From Alphaproteobacteria bacterium (GTDB lineage: Bacteria; Pseudomonadota; Alphaproteobacteria; Micavibrionales; UBA2020), in assembly GCA_025934695.1 (NCBI GenBank), contig JAICWS010000001.1, forward strand, positions 649,301 to 713,300: a stretch of DNA of 64,000 nt. Direction: 5' to 3'. The stretch's first letter is position 1. Every line of letters starts with the position of its first letter. Shown here piece after piece: positions 16,000-23,763 of the stretch. The translations under genes were made by a program, and so were the position numbers. The notes beneath the pieces were generated by a model that was not told the DNA's origin, ran no database searches, and saw only the letters and a list, made by a program, of their open reading frames with translations.

Positions 16000-16760
16000 C
16001 GATCCTCTGCGCGGATGATTACGGCATGACGGCTGGCATATCGGAGGGCATCCTCGCCCTTTGCCGCCAGGGCAAGCTGAATGCCGTCAGCGTCATGACC
16101 GAAGCGCCCCTGCTGCCCGACTATGCCGCGCAGTTGCTGGAGCTTGCCGGCAAGGTGCAGATCGGCCTCCATTTCAACTTGACGATGCCCTTCCAGGACA
16201 AGCCGGCCTATGCGCGCAATTACCTGATGCTGCGCCCCATCCTACCGGCACAAGAACGCGCCGACATCGCGCAGCGCCTGCGCTTCCAGATGCAGCGGTT
16301 CGAGGAGCTTTTCGGCCGCGCCCCCGACTTTATCGACGGGCACGAGCATGTCCATGTCATGCCCGGCGTTCGCAGCATCTTCCTGTCGGAAATCAGCAAG
16401 CGCTTCGGCACCTCTTCCAAACGCCCCTGGATCCGTCAGGTGGCGAGCCCGGTCCTGAAGACCAATACCCGCTTCAAGGCGCTGGTGCTCAATGTGCTGA
16501 ACTTCGGTTTTCCCGCCGCCTGCAAAAAGCTCGGCTTCGAGACCAACAACGCCTTCCGCGGCGTTTACTCCCTCGCGCCCGGCGCGCCATTCGAACAGCT
16601 TATGACCGGTTGGCTCGGCACGGCGAATGACCGTACGCTTGTCATGTGTCATCCTTCGGCGGAAGTCGAGCCCGGCGACGCCATTTCGCAGACCCGCGTC
16701 AGGGAATTCAAGGTATTGTCGGATGCGCCAGACGTACGCAAATCTGCCGCCGGAAACTAA
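15996..16760 (+). CDS. YdjC/ChbG-family deacetylase (NaxD-like)
   Basis: 254 aa. Metal-binding motifs of the YdjC/ChbG fold: ADDYGM (Asp7/Asp8), GLHFNL, and DGHEHVHVMP with its histidines. Family enzymes remove N-acetyl groups from sugars. In Francisella, NaxD, a YdjC-family enzyme, deacetylates undecaprenyl-phosphate-GalNAc before transfer to lipid A. The operon here with GT-C, GT2 and GtrA partners fits the same logic, which is the basis of the NaxD suggestion. No signal peptide, so action at the cytoplasmic face. Start overlaps the GtrA stop (ATGA). Confidence 0.75.
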   Translation: MTILCADDYGMTAGISEGILALCRQGKLNAVSVMTEAPLLPDYAAQLLELAGKVQIGLHFNLTMPFQDKPAYARNYLMLRPILPAQERADIAQRLRFQMQRFEELFGRAPDFIDGHEHVHVMPGVRSIFLSEISKRFGTSSKRPWIRQVASPVLKTNTRFKALVLNVLNFGFPAACKKLGFETNNAFRGVYSLAPGAPFEQLMTGWLGTANDRTLVMCHPSAEVEPGDAISQTRVREFKVLSDAPDVRKSAAGN

Positions 16761-16895
16761 CGCTGGCCAAAGCGCTCACAGGCTTCTGGCAAAAGAAATC
16801 CTTTCTTTTCAGTGACATAATTTTGTACGTATCGCCGTAAGCTCTTTCGCAATCCATCCGTTAAATCTACAGTAAGGCAGAGGTTCTTGATCACC

Positions 16896-17474
16896 ATGAG
16901 GAACGCGCCTTCGAGCCCGTCCGGCGATGCCGACCACCAGCTGATGCAGCGCATCGCCCAGCGGGACGATGCGGCATATCGCGCGCTCGTGGGAAAGTAC
17001 CTCAACTTCTGCGTCCGCTTTGCCGAGCGCATGGTCGGCAACCGCGCCGACGCGGAAGAGATCGCGCAGGACGTCTGCCTGAAAATCTGGAACGAGGCGC
17101 CGCGCTGGCAGCCTCAGGCGAAATTCTCGACCTGGCTGTACCGGGTCATGACAAACCGCTGCATCGACTACAAGCGCAAGGTCGTTCCCTTCGCGCCGAT
17201 CGATGCGGAAACGATGGCCGATCCGACGCCTGCGGCGGATGATGCCATGGCGAGCAAGCAGCGGGCGCTGCGCGTGCGGGCCGCGCTGGCGGAATTGCCG
17301 GAGCGCCAGCGCGCGGCGGTGACCCTGAGTTACTTCGAGGGCGTCACCAATGCGGAAGCCGCCGAGGCGATGGGGATGCAGTTGAACGCGTTCCAGCAGC
17401 TGCTGTTCCGGGCGCGGCAAAGCCTGAAGCAGAGCTTGAGCGGAGAAAGGGCGGAGACCAAAGATGCAAGATAA
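16896..17474 (+). CDS. ECF RNA polymerase sigma factor (CnrH-like context)
   Basis: 192 aa. Region 2 is clear (YRALVGKYLNFCVRFAERMV, AEEIAQDVCLKIW, FSTWLYRVMTNRCIDYKRK), followed by a linker and region 4 with LPERQRAAVTLSYFEGVTNAEAAEAMG. I chose the ATG at 16896; a TTG at 16887 is in frame and could add three residues. It overlaps by 11 bases the next gene, a small membrane protein that may be its anti-sigma, and is followed by a metal-sensor-like gene. It probably controls its own operon and an unseen regulon. Confidence 0.85.
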   Translation: MRNAPSSPSGDADHQLMQRIAQRDDAAYRALVGKYLNFCVRFAERMVGNRADAEEIAQDVCLKIWNEAPRWQPQAKFSTWLYRVMTNRCIDYKRKVVPFAPIDAETMADPTPAADDAMASKQRALRVRAALAELPERQRAAVTLSYFEGVTNAEAAEAMGMQLNAFQQLLFRARQSLKQSLSGERAETKDAR

Positions 17475-17757
17475 AGAACTCGACAGGCTGCTGGACGAAT
17501 ACAAGGTCGCCGATGCCGACCAGGCGCTGCTCGACCGCATCGTCACGGCCGCGAAGGCGCAGCCCGCGAACGAAAACACGCGCCGCCTCTGGCTGCAGCG
17601 CAGCGCGATGATGGCCGCGATGGCGGTGCTGGGCTTCTGGCTCGGCCATGCGACGGGGCCGAGACAACAGGCGGCGTCCACCACGACGGCGCAATCTTCA
17701 TATTACCTGGACAGCATGATCATGGGTCCGCAGTCGCTCGACGAGATGCGGCTGTAA
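17464..17757 (+). CDS. Small membrane-anchored anti-sigma candidate (CnrY-like position)
   Basis: 97 aa: a cytoplasmic N-terminal region of about 45 residues with charged helices ([26 protein letters not shown]), one membrane helix at about residues 49-66, and a periplasmic tail. It overlaps the ECF sigma gene by 11 bases and lies 15 bases upstream of the metal-sensor-like gene. Size, topology and position match CnrY/NccY-type anti-sigma factors, though sequence similarity was not tested. Function inferred from context. Confidence 0.6.
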   Translation: MQDKELDRLLDEYKVADADQALLDRIVTAAKAQPANENTRRLWLQRSAMMAAMAVLGFWLGHATGPRQQAASTTTAQSSYYLDSMIMGPQSLDEMRL

Positions 17758-17772
17758 GAAGGAGAGAATGGC

Positions 17773-18474
17773 ATGAGCGATAACGGCAAGATCAAGACAG
17801 CGGCATTGCTGGGCTCCGTCGCAGCGAATATATTCCTCGTCGCCTTCGTGCTGGGCCGCATGACCTCGCCCGCCGCCGCACCGCAGACGATGGGTTTTCC
17901 GTTCGGGCAGATGCAGCAGCAAGGCATGGGCGGCCCCTTCGGCGGTCCGCCGCCGCGCATGAACGGGAGCCCCGGCGGCCCGCCGCAGCCGCCGCCGATT
18001 TTCCGGCCTGAAGACGTGTTCAATGCGCAGGAAATGCAGCAAGCCATGCAGGAAACGCAGCAGAACTTCCAGAAGGCCGACGCCCTGCGCGCCGACTTCG
18101 CGAACAAGCTGGAACAGGGCCCGGTGAGCAAGGACGATGTCCTCAAGCATTTCGCCGATATGGACACGATCATGAACAGCATGCGACTGAAGGTGCAGGA
18201 CAAGACCGCGGAGAAAATCAGCACCATGTCCGATGACGAGCGCAGGCAACTCGCCCAGCGCCTGAAACAGCGCGGCGGCCCGCCGCCCGGCATGAATGGG
18301 AGACCCGGTTCACCCACCCCGCCCGGTATGCAAGGCAACCCCGGCATGCAAGGCGCACAAGGCTTCCCCGGTATGCCCGGCGCACCCGGAAATCCCGGCA
18401 TGCCAGGCGCGCCCGGTTTGCCGGGACAGGGACAGGATACTGGGCCTTCACCCGGACCACCGAACGGCCCTTGA
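17773..18474 (+). CDS. Periplasmic metal-sensor-like protein with collagen-like tail
   Basis: 233 aa. One N-terminal membrane helix (about residues 9-28), a Gly/Pro/Met-rich linker, then a helical region (~80-165) with [25 protein letters not shown] and a second helix ending [10 protein letters not shown]. This helix layout resembles CnrX/Spy-type heavy-metal sensors. From about residue 185 the sequence becomes collagen-like (repeats of G-x-x with M, P, A, such as [16 protein letters not shown]). Collagen-like tails are unusual for this class; they may be a spacer or surface stalk. Third gene of the sigma operon; AGGAGAG lies before the ATG. Confidence 0.6.
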   Translation: MSDNGKIKTAALLGSVAANIFLVAFVLGRMTSPAAAPQTMGFPFGQMQQQGMGGPFGGPPPRMNGSPGGPPQPPPIFRPEDVFNAQEMQQAMQETQQNFQKADALRADFANKLEQGPVSKDDVLKHFADMDTIMNSMRLKVQDKTAEKISTMSDDERRQLAQRLKQRGGPPPGMNGRPGSPTPPGMQGNPGMQGAQGFPGMPGAPGNPGMPGAPGLPGQGQDTGPSPGPPNGP

Positions 18475-18504
18475 ATCTGAATTATAGGGATTTTCGCGTT
18501 CCGC

Positions 18505-18583
18505 TCTTCTCCTCTGGGAGAAGAAGGGGCCCATCGCTTTATATGCGCATGCGAAGCATGCGGCGATGGGAAGATGAGGGTAC
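18505..18583. repeat. Palindromic repeat at left edge of low-GC island
   Basis: An element of about 79 bp beginning CTTCTCCTCTGGGAGA and ending GAAGATGAGGGTAC, with an internal palindrome GCATGCGAAGCATGC. A second copy lies inverted at 20670-20732, and the two flank a region of about 2.1 kb. Confidence 0.75.
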
Positions 18584-18685
18584 TTTGGCGCAAATAGCGC
18601 GGTTAAAGGAACTGGAGGGTGGCGATATCGTACGCCATCGGCATGCTTGCATCTGATGCTGATGAGTTGAGGTCTGCGGTTCCAG

Positions 18686-19225
18686 TCATTGCTGTGTCAA
18701 GAACTGTATACCCCCAACGACAGATGAATATTCAAGACCTTTCGGGTGAGAAAGGCCTAGGCCATGTAAAAACTCGTGAAGAGCATTCGCAGCGCCAGCC
18801 CCACCCACTGAAAAATCCGTAATGCCGGATTTTAGATACACATCGGCATTGGTGATGTTCTGGAGTCCAGAACTGTGCCCAGACGATTTCTCATCGCCAA
18901 CGTCACCAGGTGGAGTGGTTCCGTAAACAATCGCGAAATCGGGTGAAACACCGGTTGGTGGCGAAGAAGAAAAAGTAACATTTGCAACATTTGAGATCAA
19001 CGCAAGAACGCTCTATAGCTGGGCTTGCTGAGTGGCATCGGTGATTGAGGTCGTCGGTGTGTCGACACCGTGAACGTGAATATAGTTGTATCAAAGGTAT
19101 AATAGAGCGTAGCTCCGGTCCCAGCTACGCCGACCATGTCTCTACGCAGGTTCACCGGGAACCATTGTAAGATCAACGACCGACTGTGGCTGTCCGGCTG
19201 TATTAATCGGGCACATTCAGAAACC
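18686..19225 (-). pseudogene. Decayed serralysin-type (M10) metallopeptidase fragment
   Basis: Reading the minus strand, the last 104 codons contain HEFLHGLGLSHP at 18778-18743, a clear HExxHxxGxxHP zinc motif of M10/metzincin peptidases. Upstream the same reading is broken: the preceding codons run into an in-frame TAG near 19014, and the residues before it (TSITDATQQAQL) continue only after a frame change, from a segment with GATLYYTFDTT. The catalytic region ends abruptly at a stop at 18686, without the calcium-binding repeats. So this is a remnant. Known family; break points are inferred from frame. Confidence 0.75.
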
Positions 19226-19232
19226 TCGCTGG

Positions 19233-20099
19233 CTATTTAACGTGACTCCAAGTCCGAAGCAGGTCTTCTTCGGAGAGTAAGAATGTCTTGCAACCCGCTT
19301 CCCACCAGAGAGCATTGGATGGCGGGCCGCCATCCGGATGGTTGCGGTGGTTCGGCAGGGCGAAGACAAGGTAATCCTGCCCGAGAAGGAAATCCACGCT
19401 GCAAGGCGTGGAAGCGTAAACTGTGATATTGTCGCCAGATTGAAGCGAAGGTTCAGAGGTGGTATTCACTAACACACGGGTAATTGTCAGCCTTGCCTCG
19501 CCTGTCCCAGATACCGTATCGACCGTAAAAGCGCGGGCAGGATCTTCGCTATTCTTGTGGCGCCACTGGTGAGCCTCGTTGACACGACCTTCGAAGACAA
19601 GAATGTCGCGACTATGACGCAGCATTTCCACCTTATCTGACGAGCCCTTTGATTGCTTAACCAACTCAAGCAGACGATGGGGTTCGAGGCCCGTCATCGA
19701 GCATTCTGCTGTATGAAAGCTCGATTTGTCTTTCCCCTCGTTCTCCAACCAACCGAAGACAATGTATTTCTCGCCTTTCAAAAAATGTTTGAATGATTCC
19801 CCGCTAACCCACTCGTCCTTGTGGATGTCATGAATTGGATTAATAATAACGATGGCGTGGTCCGTGAGGGTCTTGCTGGGGGATTTATATAATGACGATA
19901 TACGAAACGGAACATTGGAATAGCCGTCCTTTTGGGCAATGCCTGCAAAAACAATGTCTGCTGCGATAAACTCGGTCTCCAGTGCATTTTCGGCTTGAGG
20001 AAGACACTTTGCATAGGCGGCTTGAGGGCTCAAAAGGCAGAGAAGGAATAAAGCCGCGAGAACATCTTTCCAAAAGAGGTGTCTTTTACTCCACGACAT
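19233..20099 (-). CDS. Secreted protein with two NTR/TIMP-like repeats
   Basis: 288 aa from the ATG at 20099, which has AAGG five bases upstream. Signal peptide to about residue 28 (PQAAYA-K). Two similar halves follow. The first has CLPQ...AADIVFAGIA. The second has ILVFEGRVNEA, FTVDTVSGTG, ITRVLV, then PCSVDFLLGQDYLVFAL and a final Cys (GCKTF). The pattern 'F-x-G-x-V ... F-x-V ... C-x-x-x-F-x-x-G-x-x-Y-L-V-x-A ... C' is that of bacterial netrin/TIMP-like domains. Codon use is less GC-rich than neighbours. Single intact gene of the island; function unknown, possibly protease-binding, which fits the adjacent peptidase remnant. Confidence 0.55.
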   Translation of the reverse strand: MSWSKRHLFWKDVLAALFLLCLLSPQAAYAKCLPQAENALETEFIAADIVFAGIAQKDGYSNVPFRISSLYKSPSKTLTDHAIVIINPIHDIHKDEWVSGESFKHFLKGEKYIVFGWLENEGKDKSSFHTAECSMTGLEPHRLLELVKQSKGSSDKVEMLRHSRDILVFEGRVNEAHQWRHKNSEDPARAFTVDTVSGTGEARLTITRVLVNTTSEPSLQSGDNITVYASTPCSVDFLLGQDYLVFALPNHRNHPDGGPPSNALWWEAGCKTFLLSEEDLLRTWSHVK

Positions 20100-20343
20100 G
20101 GACACCTTCATTCCCTTTCGTGACACTTGGTATGTTGTCTGGTCCATCATTGCCTTTGCTCCGGGAACATGTTGAGAAAATAGCAGCGTCCCGAATCTCA
20201 CCACGTCTACGCGCCTCCCGCAATGGTATTGCTGACCAGCGCATAGGATGCCCGAACAGTTGTACCGATAGCATGAGGCAGGAAGACCGCGAATATACCC
20301 GAACAGGTATAGCGCGTTTTCTATAACTGAATGAAGCCGACGC

Positions 20344-20640
20344 GTATCGCCTGAAAAGCGCGGTCATCGCGTTTGTTGCGCCTAATTTATTCTGGGCGTT
20401 GCGGAGATACAGTTTAACAGCGTTTTCGGACACCCAAAATTATGCCGATTTCCCATTTCGTCTTGCCGGCCATGCACCACTTCAGAACCTCGCATTCCTG
20501 CGGCGAAAGGCTGATGATTACTGCCTTCTGGGGCGTTCGTTCGAGATTAGGAAAGCGGCTGTAAAATTGCTGCGCGTAGAACTGTACCGTTGCCAAGGTT
20601 TGACAATCCATACCAACCTTCTCCGCACTGCTCGCCGCGG
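20344..20640 (-). pseudogene. Truncated, frameshifted LuxR-type regulator
   Basis: The minus strand encodes LSPQECEVLKWCMAGKTKWE-IGIILGV, the first half of a LuxR helix-turn-helix, then reads off into a stop. In the next frame SENAVKLYLRNAQNKLGAT continues the recognition helix and the usual 'TV-x-x-H-L-x-N-A-x-x-K-L' motif. One missing base near 20430 explains the break. The N-terminal signal-binding domain is absent; only about 40 residues precede the motif, ending at the palindromic repeat at 20670. Confidence 0.75.
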
Positions 20641-20669
20641 TTAAACTAATTGATCGCGGGCTGGACGGA

Positions 20670-20732
20670 GTACCCTCACCTTCCCACGCCTTCGGCGCGG
20701 GCCCCTTCCTCTCCCAGAGGAGAGGAGAAGGG
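20670..20732. repeat. Palindromic repeat at right edge of low-GC island
   Basis: Begins GTACCCTCACCTTCCCA and ends CTCCCAGAGGAGAGGAGAAGG. Reverse complement aligns with the left copy at 18505-18583. Abuts the recJ stop. Confidence 0.75.
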
Positions 20733-20733
20733 T

Positions 20734-22575
20734 TTACCAAACCAACGCCGCATCGACGATCTGGAAGTTGACGCTCTTGCGGCCCTGCCAGTGGTTGATG
20801 GTGGCGTGGCCGGCGAGGTGGAGGGGTTTGGAGCCGGCTTTGAGCAGGGTTTCGCCGATCTCGGTGTCGAGGGCGCGGAAGCAGATCGCCTTCACGCTGG
20901 CGCCGCCCGAGGAATCCTGAATGAAACAGCTGACATGTTTTTCGCCGACGACCGTGGGCTTGATGATCTTCACTCCGGTCAGCACGAAGCGCGGTTCAGC
21001 GTGACCAGAACCAAATGGCGCCAGCATTGAAAGTTTTTCAACGAGATCGAGTGTCAGCGAATGGGCGGAGAGGACGCTGTCGAGCTTCAGTTCGGGCTTG
21101 TACGCCTCGCCCTTCAGCTGGTTCGCCGCATGCTGGTTGAGGAAGCCGCGCAGCACTTCGAACATATTGCGCGCGACGGTGAAGCCTGCCGCCATCTTGT
21201 GTCCGCCGCCCGCGATCAGCAACCCGTGTTCCTTGGCCGCGATGATTGCCGCGCCGAGGTCGATGCCCGAAACCGAGCGGCAGGAGGCCTTGCCGATGCC
21301 CTTGTCGTCGAAAGCGACGACGCAGGCGGGGCGGTTGTATTTTTCCTTGATGCGCGCGGCCACGATGCCGATGACGCCGGGATGCCAGCCGTCGCCGCCC
21401 GCGAGGATAACGAGGTCGTCGCTCGGCTGCTCCTCGAGAGCGGAAATCGCATCGTCGAGCACGCCCTCTTCGATCGCCTTGCGCTCGGCGTTGTACTGGT
21501 GAAGCTTATTCGCGAGCATGCGCGCTTCGAGCGGATCGTCGGTCGACAGGAGGCGCCAGCCGAGATCCGCCTCGCCTACGCGCCCGCCCGCATTCACGCG
21601 GGGGCCGAAGACGAAACCGGCATGGAAGGCGGTTGGCGGTTCCGATACGCCGGCGAGATCCGCCAGCGCAGTCAGGCCTGGGTTCTGGCGCATATGCATG
21701 ACGCGCAGTCCCTGCGCCACGAAGGCGCGGTTGATGCCGGTGAGCGGCACCACGTCGGCCACCGTGCCGAGCGCCACGATATCGAGCCACTGGAGGATGC
21801 GCGGTTCGGGGCGTTCCACCGTGTACCAGCCGCGCGCGCGTAAAATCCGGTTGACGGCGACGATGGTCAGGAAAGTCACGCCGACCGCGGCCAGCTGGCC
21901 GAGGCCGCTCGTGCAGTCGAGACGGTTCGGGTTGACGATGGCATGCGCGGGCGGCAGCTGCGCTTCCGCGCGGTGATGGTCAAGCACGACGATATCGAGG
22001 CCGGCGGCCGTGCCTGCGGCGAGCGGCTCGAACGCGGTGATGCCGCAGTCGACGGTGACAAGGACTTTGAGGCCTTCGTCGCGGAGCTTGACCATGGCGG
22101 CCACATTGGGGCCATAGCCCTCGCCGATACGGTCGGGAATATAAACGCGCAGCTCGCGCCCCTGTGCGCGGAAGAAACGCTTCAGCAGCGCCGAGGAGGT
22201 CGCGCCATCGACATCGTAATCGCCGAAGACGCCGACTTTCTCATTGGTCATGATGGCGTTGGCGATGCGCTCGGCCGCCTTGTCCATGTCCTTGAGTTTG
22301 GACGGGTCGGGCAGCTGGGCTTTCAGCGTCGGGTTCAGGAATTCGGGCACCTCGTCGAAGCCGATGCCGCGCGAGACGAGGACGCGGCTGACGATATCGG
22401 GCAGCCCATGTGCCTGCGCGATGCCTTCGGCCAGGCGTCCGTCGACAGGCGCAAAAACCCAGCGCTTGCCGAGCACGGATTTCTCAACCGACAGGGCCGA
22501 TTGCTGCGGCCTTGCGGGCTGTGAAACCGCCGGCGCCGGTTTTGCTTCGGCGAATTTGGTCTTGATGGTCGTCAA
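20734..22575 (-). CDS. recJ: Single-stranded-DNA-specific exonuclease RecJ
   Basis: 613 aa. DHH-family phosphoesterase motifs: GVFGDYDVDGATSSALL near residue 115, VTVDCGIT, and VLDHHRAEAQLPPAHAIVNP, then the DHHA1 motif GGGHKMAAGFTV around residue 470 and a C-terminal OB-like region. RecJ degrades single-stranded DNA 5'-3' in recombination, mismatch and base-excision repair. Starts at a TTG preceded by AGGAAAG. It is the third gene of the hom-glpX-recJ block, an arrangement common in alphaproteobacteria. Confidence 0.95.
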   Translation of the reverse strand: MTTIKTKFAEAKPAPAVSQPARPQQSALSVEKSVLGKRWVFAPVDGRLAEGIAQAHGLPDIVSRVLVSRGIGFDEVPEFLNPTLKAQLPDPSKLKDMDKAAERIANAIMTNEKVGVFGDYDVDGATSSALLKRFFRAQGRELRVYIPDRIGEGYGPNVAAMVKLRDEGLKVLVTVDCGITAFEPLAAGTAAGLDIVVLDHHRAEAQLPPAHAIVNPNRLDCTSGLGQLAAVGVTFLTIVAVNRILRARGWYTVERPEPRILQWLDIVALGTVADVVPLTGINRAFVAQGLRVMHMRQNPGLTALADLAGVSEPPTAFHAGFVFGPRVNAGGRVGEADLGWRLLSTDDPLEARMLANKLHQYNAERKAIEEGVLDDAISALEEQPSDDLVILAGGDGWHPGVIGIVAARIKEKYNRPACVVAFDDKGIGKASCRSVSGIDLGAAIIAAKEHGLLIAGGGHKMAAGFTVARNMFEVLRGFLNQHAANQLKGEAYKPELKLDSVLSAHSLTLDLVEKLSMLAPFGSGHAEPRFVLTGVKIIKPTVVGEKHVSCFIQDSSGGASVKAICFRALDTEIGETLLKAGSKPLHLAGHATINHWQGRKSVNFQIVDAALVW

Positions 22576-22604
22576 CTCACTCTTTCCTGGTTCCCGGGTT
22601 TAGC

Positions 22605-22711
22605 CCCCTCTCCCGCGCTAGCGGGAGAGGGTTAGGGTGAGGGGCTTTACAATGTTTGCCATCGCTAAGCCCCTCACCCCGACCCTCTCCCAACATGCGT
22701 TGGGAGAGGGA
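22605..22711. repeat. Composite palindromic repeat, copy 2
   Basis: Same design as copy 1 at 6541: left hairpin CTCTCCCGCGCTAGCGGGAGAG, centre GGGTGAGGGGCTT pairing with AAGCCCCTCACCC, and right hairpin with CCCAACATGCGTTGGG. Between recJ and glpX. Confidence 0.85.
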
Positions 22712-22717
22712 GAAGAA

Positions 22718-23749
22718 TTACTCGTATCCGCCCTTGCGCGTGAAGTTGTGCGTGGCCTCGATGCGGCGGATGGTGCCCGTCTTCGAGCGCATGATGACGG
22801 AATGCGTATAGGCCCCGCCCGCATAACGTCGTACGCCCTTCAGCATCGCGCCGTCGGTCACGCCGGTCGCGGCGAACATGACGTCGCCATGCGCGAGATC
22901 GTGGAGGCTGTATTTGCGGTTGAGATCCTTGATGCCCCATTTCGCGGCGCGTTTTTTCTCGTCGTCGTTGCGGAACAGGAGGCGGCCCTGCATGAAGCCG
23001 CCGGTGCTGCGGAGCGCCGCCGCGGCGAGCACGCCTTCCGGCGCACCACCTGAGCCAAGATAAATGTCCACGCCGCTGTCCGGCTGGGAGGTCGCGATGA
23101 CGCCGGACACGTCGCCGTCGCTGATCAGCATAATGCGCGCGCCGGCCTCGCGGACTTTCGCAATCAGTTCCTGGTGGCGCGGACGGTCGAGGATGCAGGC
23201 GACGAGGCTGGAAACATCCATCTTGCGATGCTTGGCCAGCTCGCGCAGGTTCTTCTGCGGTGTCTCGTCGATATCGACGATGCCTTCCGGCACGTCGCGG
23301 CCGACTGCCAGCTTGTCCATGTAAACGTCGGGCGCGTTCAGGAAGCCGCCCTTTTCCGCCATCGCGACGACGGCGAGCGCGTTGGGCCCGCCCTTCGCGG
23401 TGATCGTGGTGCCCTCGAGCGGGTCGAGGGCGATGTCGAGTTCCGGCCCTTCGTTGGAGCCGACTTTTTCGCCGATGTAGAGCATCGGCGCTTCGTCGCG
23501 TTCGCCTTCGCCGATGACGACGGTGCCGCGGATGTGAAGATTATTGAGCGCCGAGCGCATCGCGTCGACCGCCGCCTGGTCGGCCGCCTTTTCGTCGCCG
23601 CGCCCCATCAGGAGCGAGGCTGCAAGGGCCGCCGCTTCCGTCACGCGCACGAGCTCGAGCGCGAGGTTGCGGTCCATCGTTAATTTTTCGTGCTGCAACT
23701 TCTGTTCTCCGTCGTCAAAGGAAGTCTTTTTCAGGGACGATCTCGCCAT
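22718..23749 (-). CDS. glpX: Class II fructose-1,6-bisphosphatase GlpX
   Basis: 343 aa. Signature motifs: MGRGDEKAADQAAVDAMR, GTVVIGEGERDEAPMLYIGE, DPLEGTT (metal-binding Asp/Glu), and SDGDVSG. Hydrolyses fructose-1,6-bisphosphate in gluconeogenesis; many bacterial forms also act on sedoheptulose-1,7-bisphosphate. Full family length. AAGGAA lies before the ATG, 14 bases after the hom stop, so it is very likely cotranscribed with hom. Confidence 0.95.
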   Translation of the reverse strand: MARSSLKKTSFDDGEQKLQHEKLTMDRNLALELVRVTEAAALAASLLMGRGDEKAADQAAVDAMRSALNNLHIRGTVVIGEGERDEAPMLYIGEKVGSNEGPELDIALDPLEGTTITAKGGPNALAVVAMAEKGGFLNAPDVYMDKLAVGRDVPEGIVDIDETPQKNLRELAKHRKMDVSSLVACILDRPRHQELIAKVREAGARIMLISDGDVSGVIATSQPDSGVDIYLGSGGAPEGVLAAAALRSTGGFMQGRLLFRNDDEKKRAAKWGIKDLNRKYSLHDLAHGDVMFAATGVTDGAMLKGVRRYAGGAYTHSVIMRSKTGTIRRIEATHNFTRKGGYE

Positions 23750-23763
23750 GCGATAAATTCCTT

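Noticed and set aside
17703-18593. Minus-strand frame with collagen-like repeats opposite the sensor gene
   Set aside because: G-x-x repeats remain repetitive on the antisense frame because the DNA repeat is symmetric. The plus-strand gene has the sigma operon context and a membrane helix.
18686-19000. Intact 104-aa HExxH peptidase gene
   Set aside because: The upstream reading frame continues the same family across a stop and a frame change, so this is the end of a broken gene.
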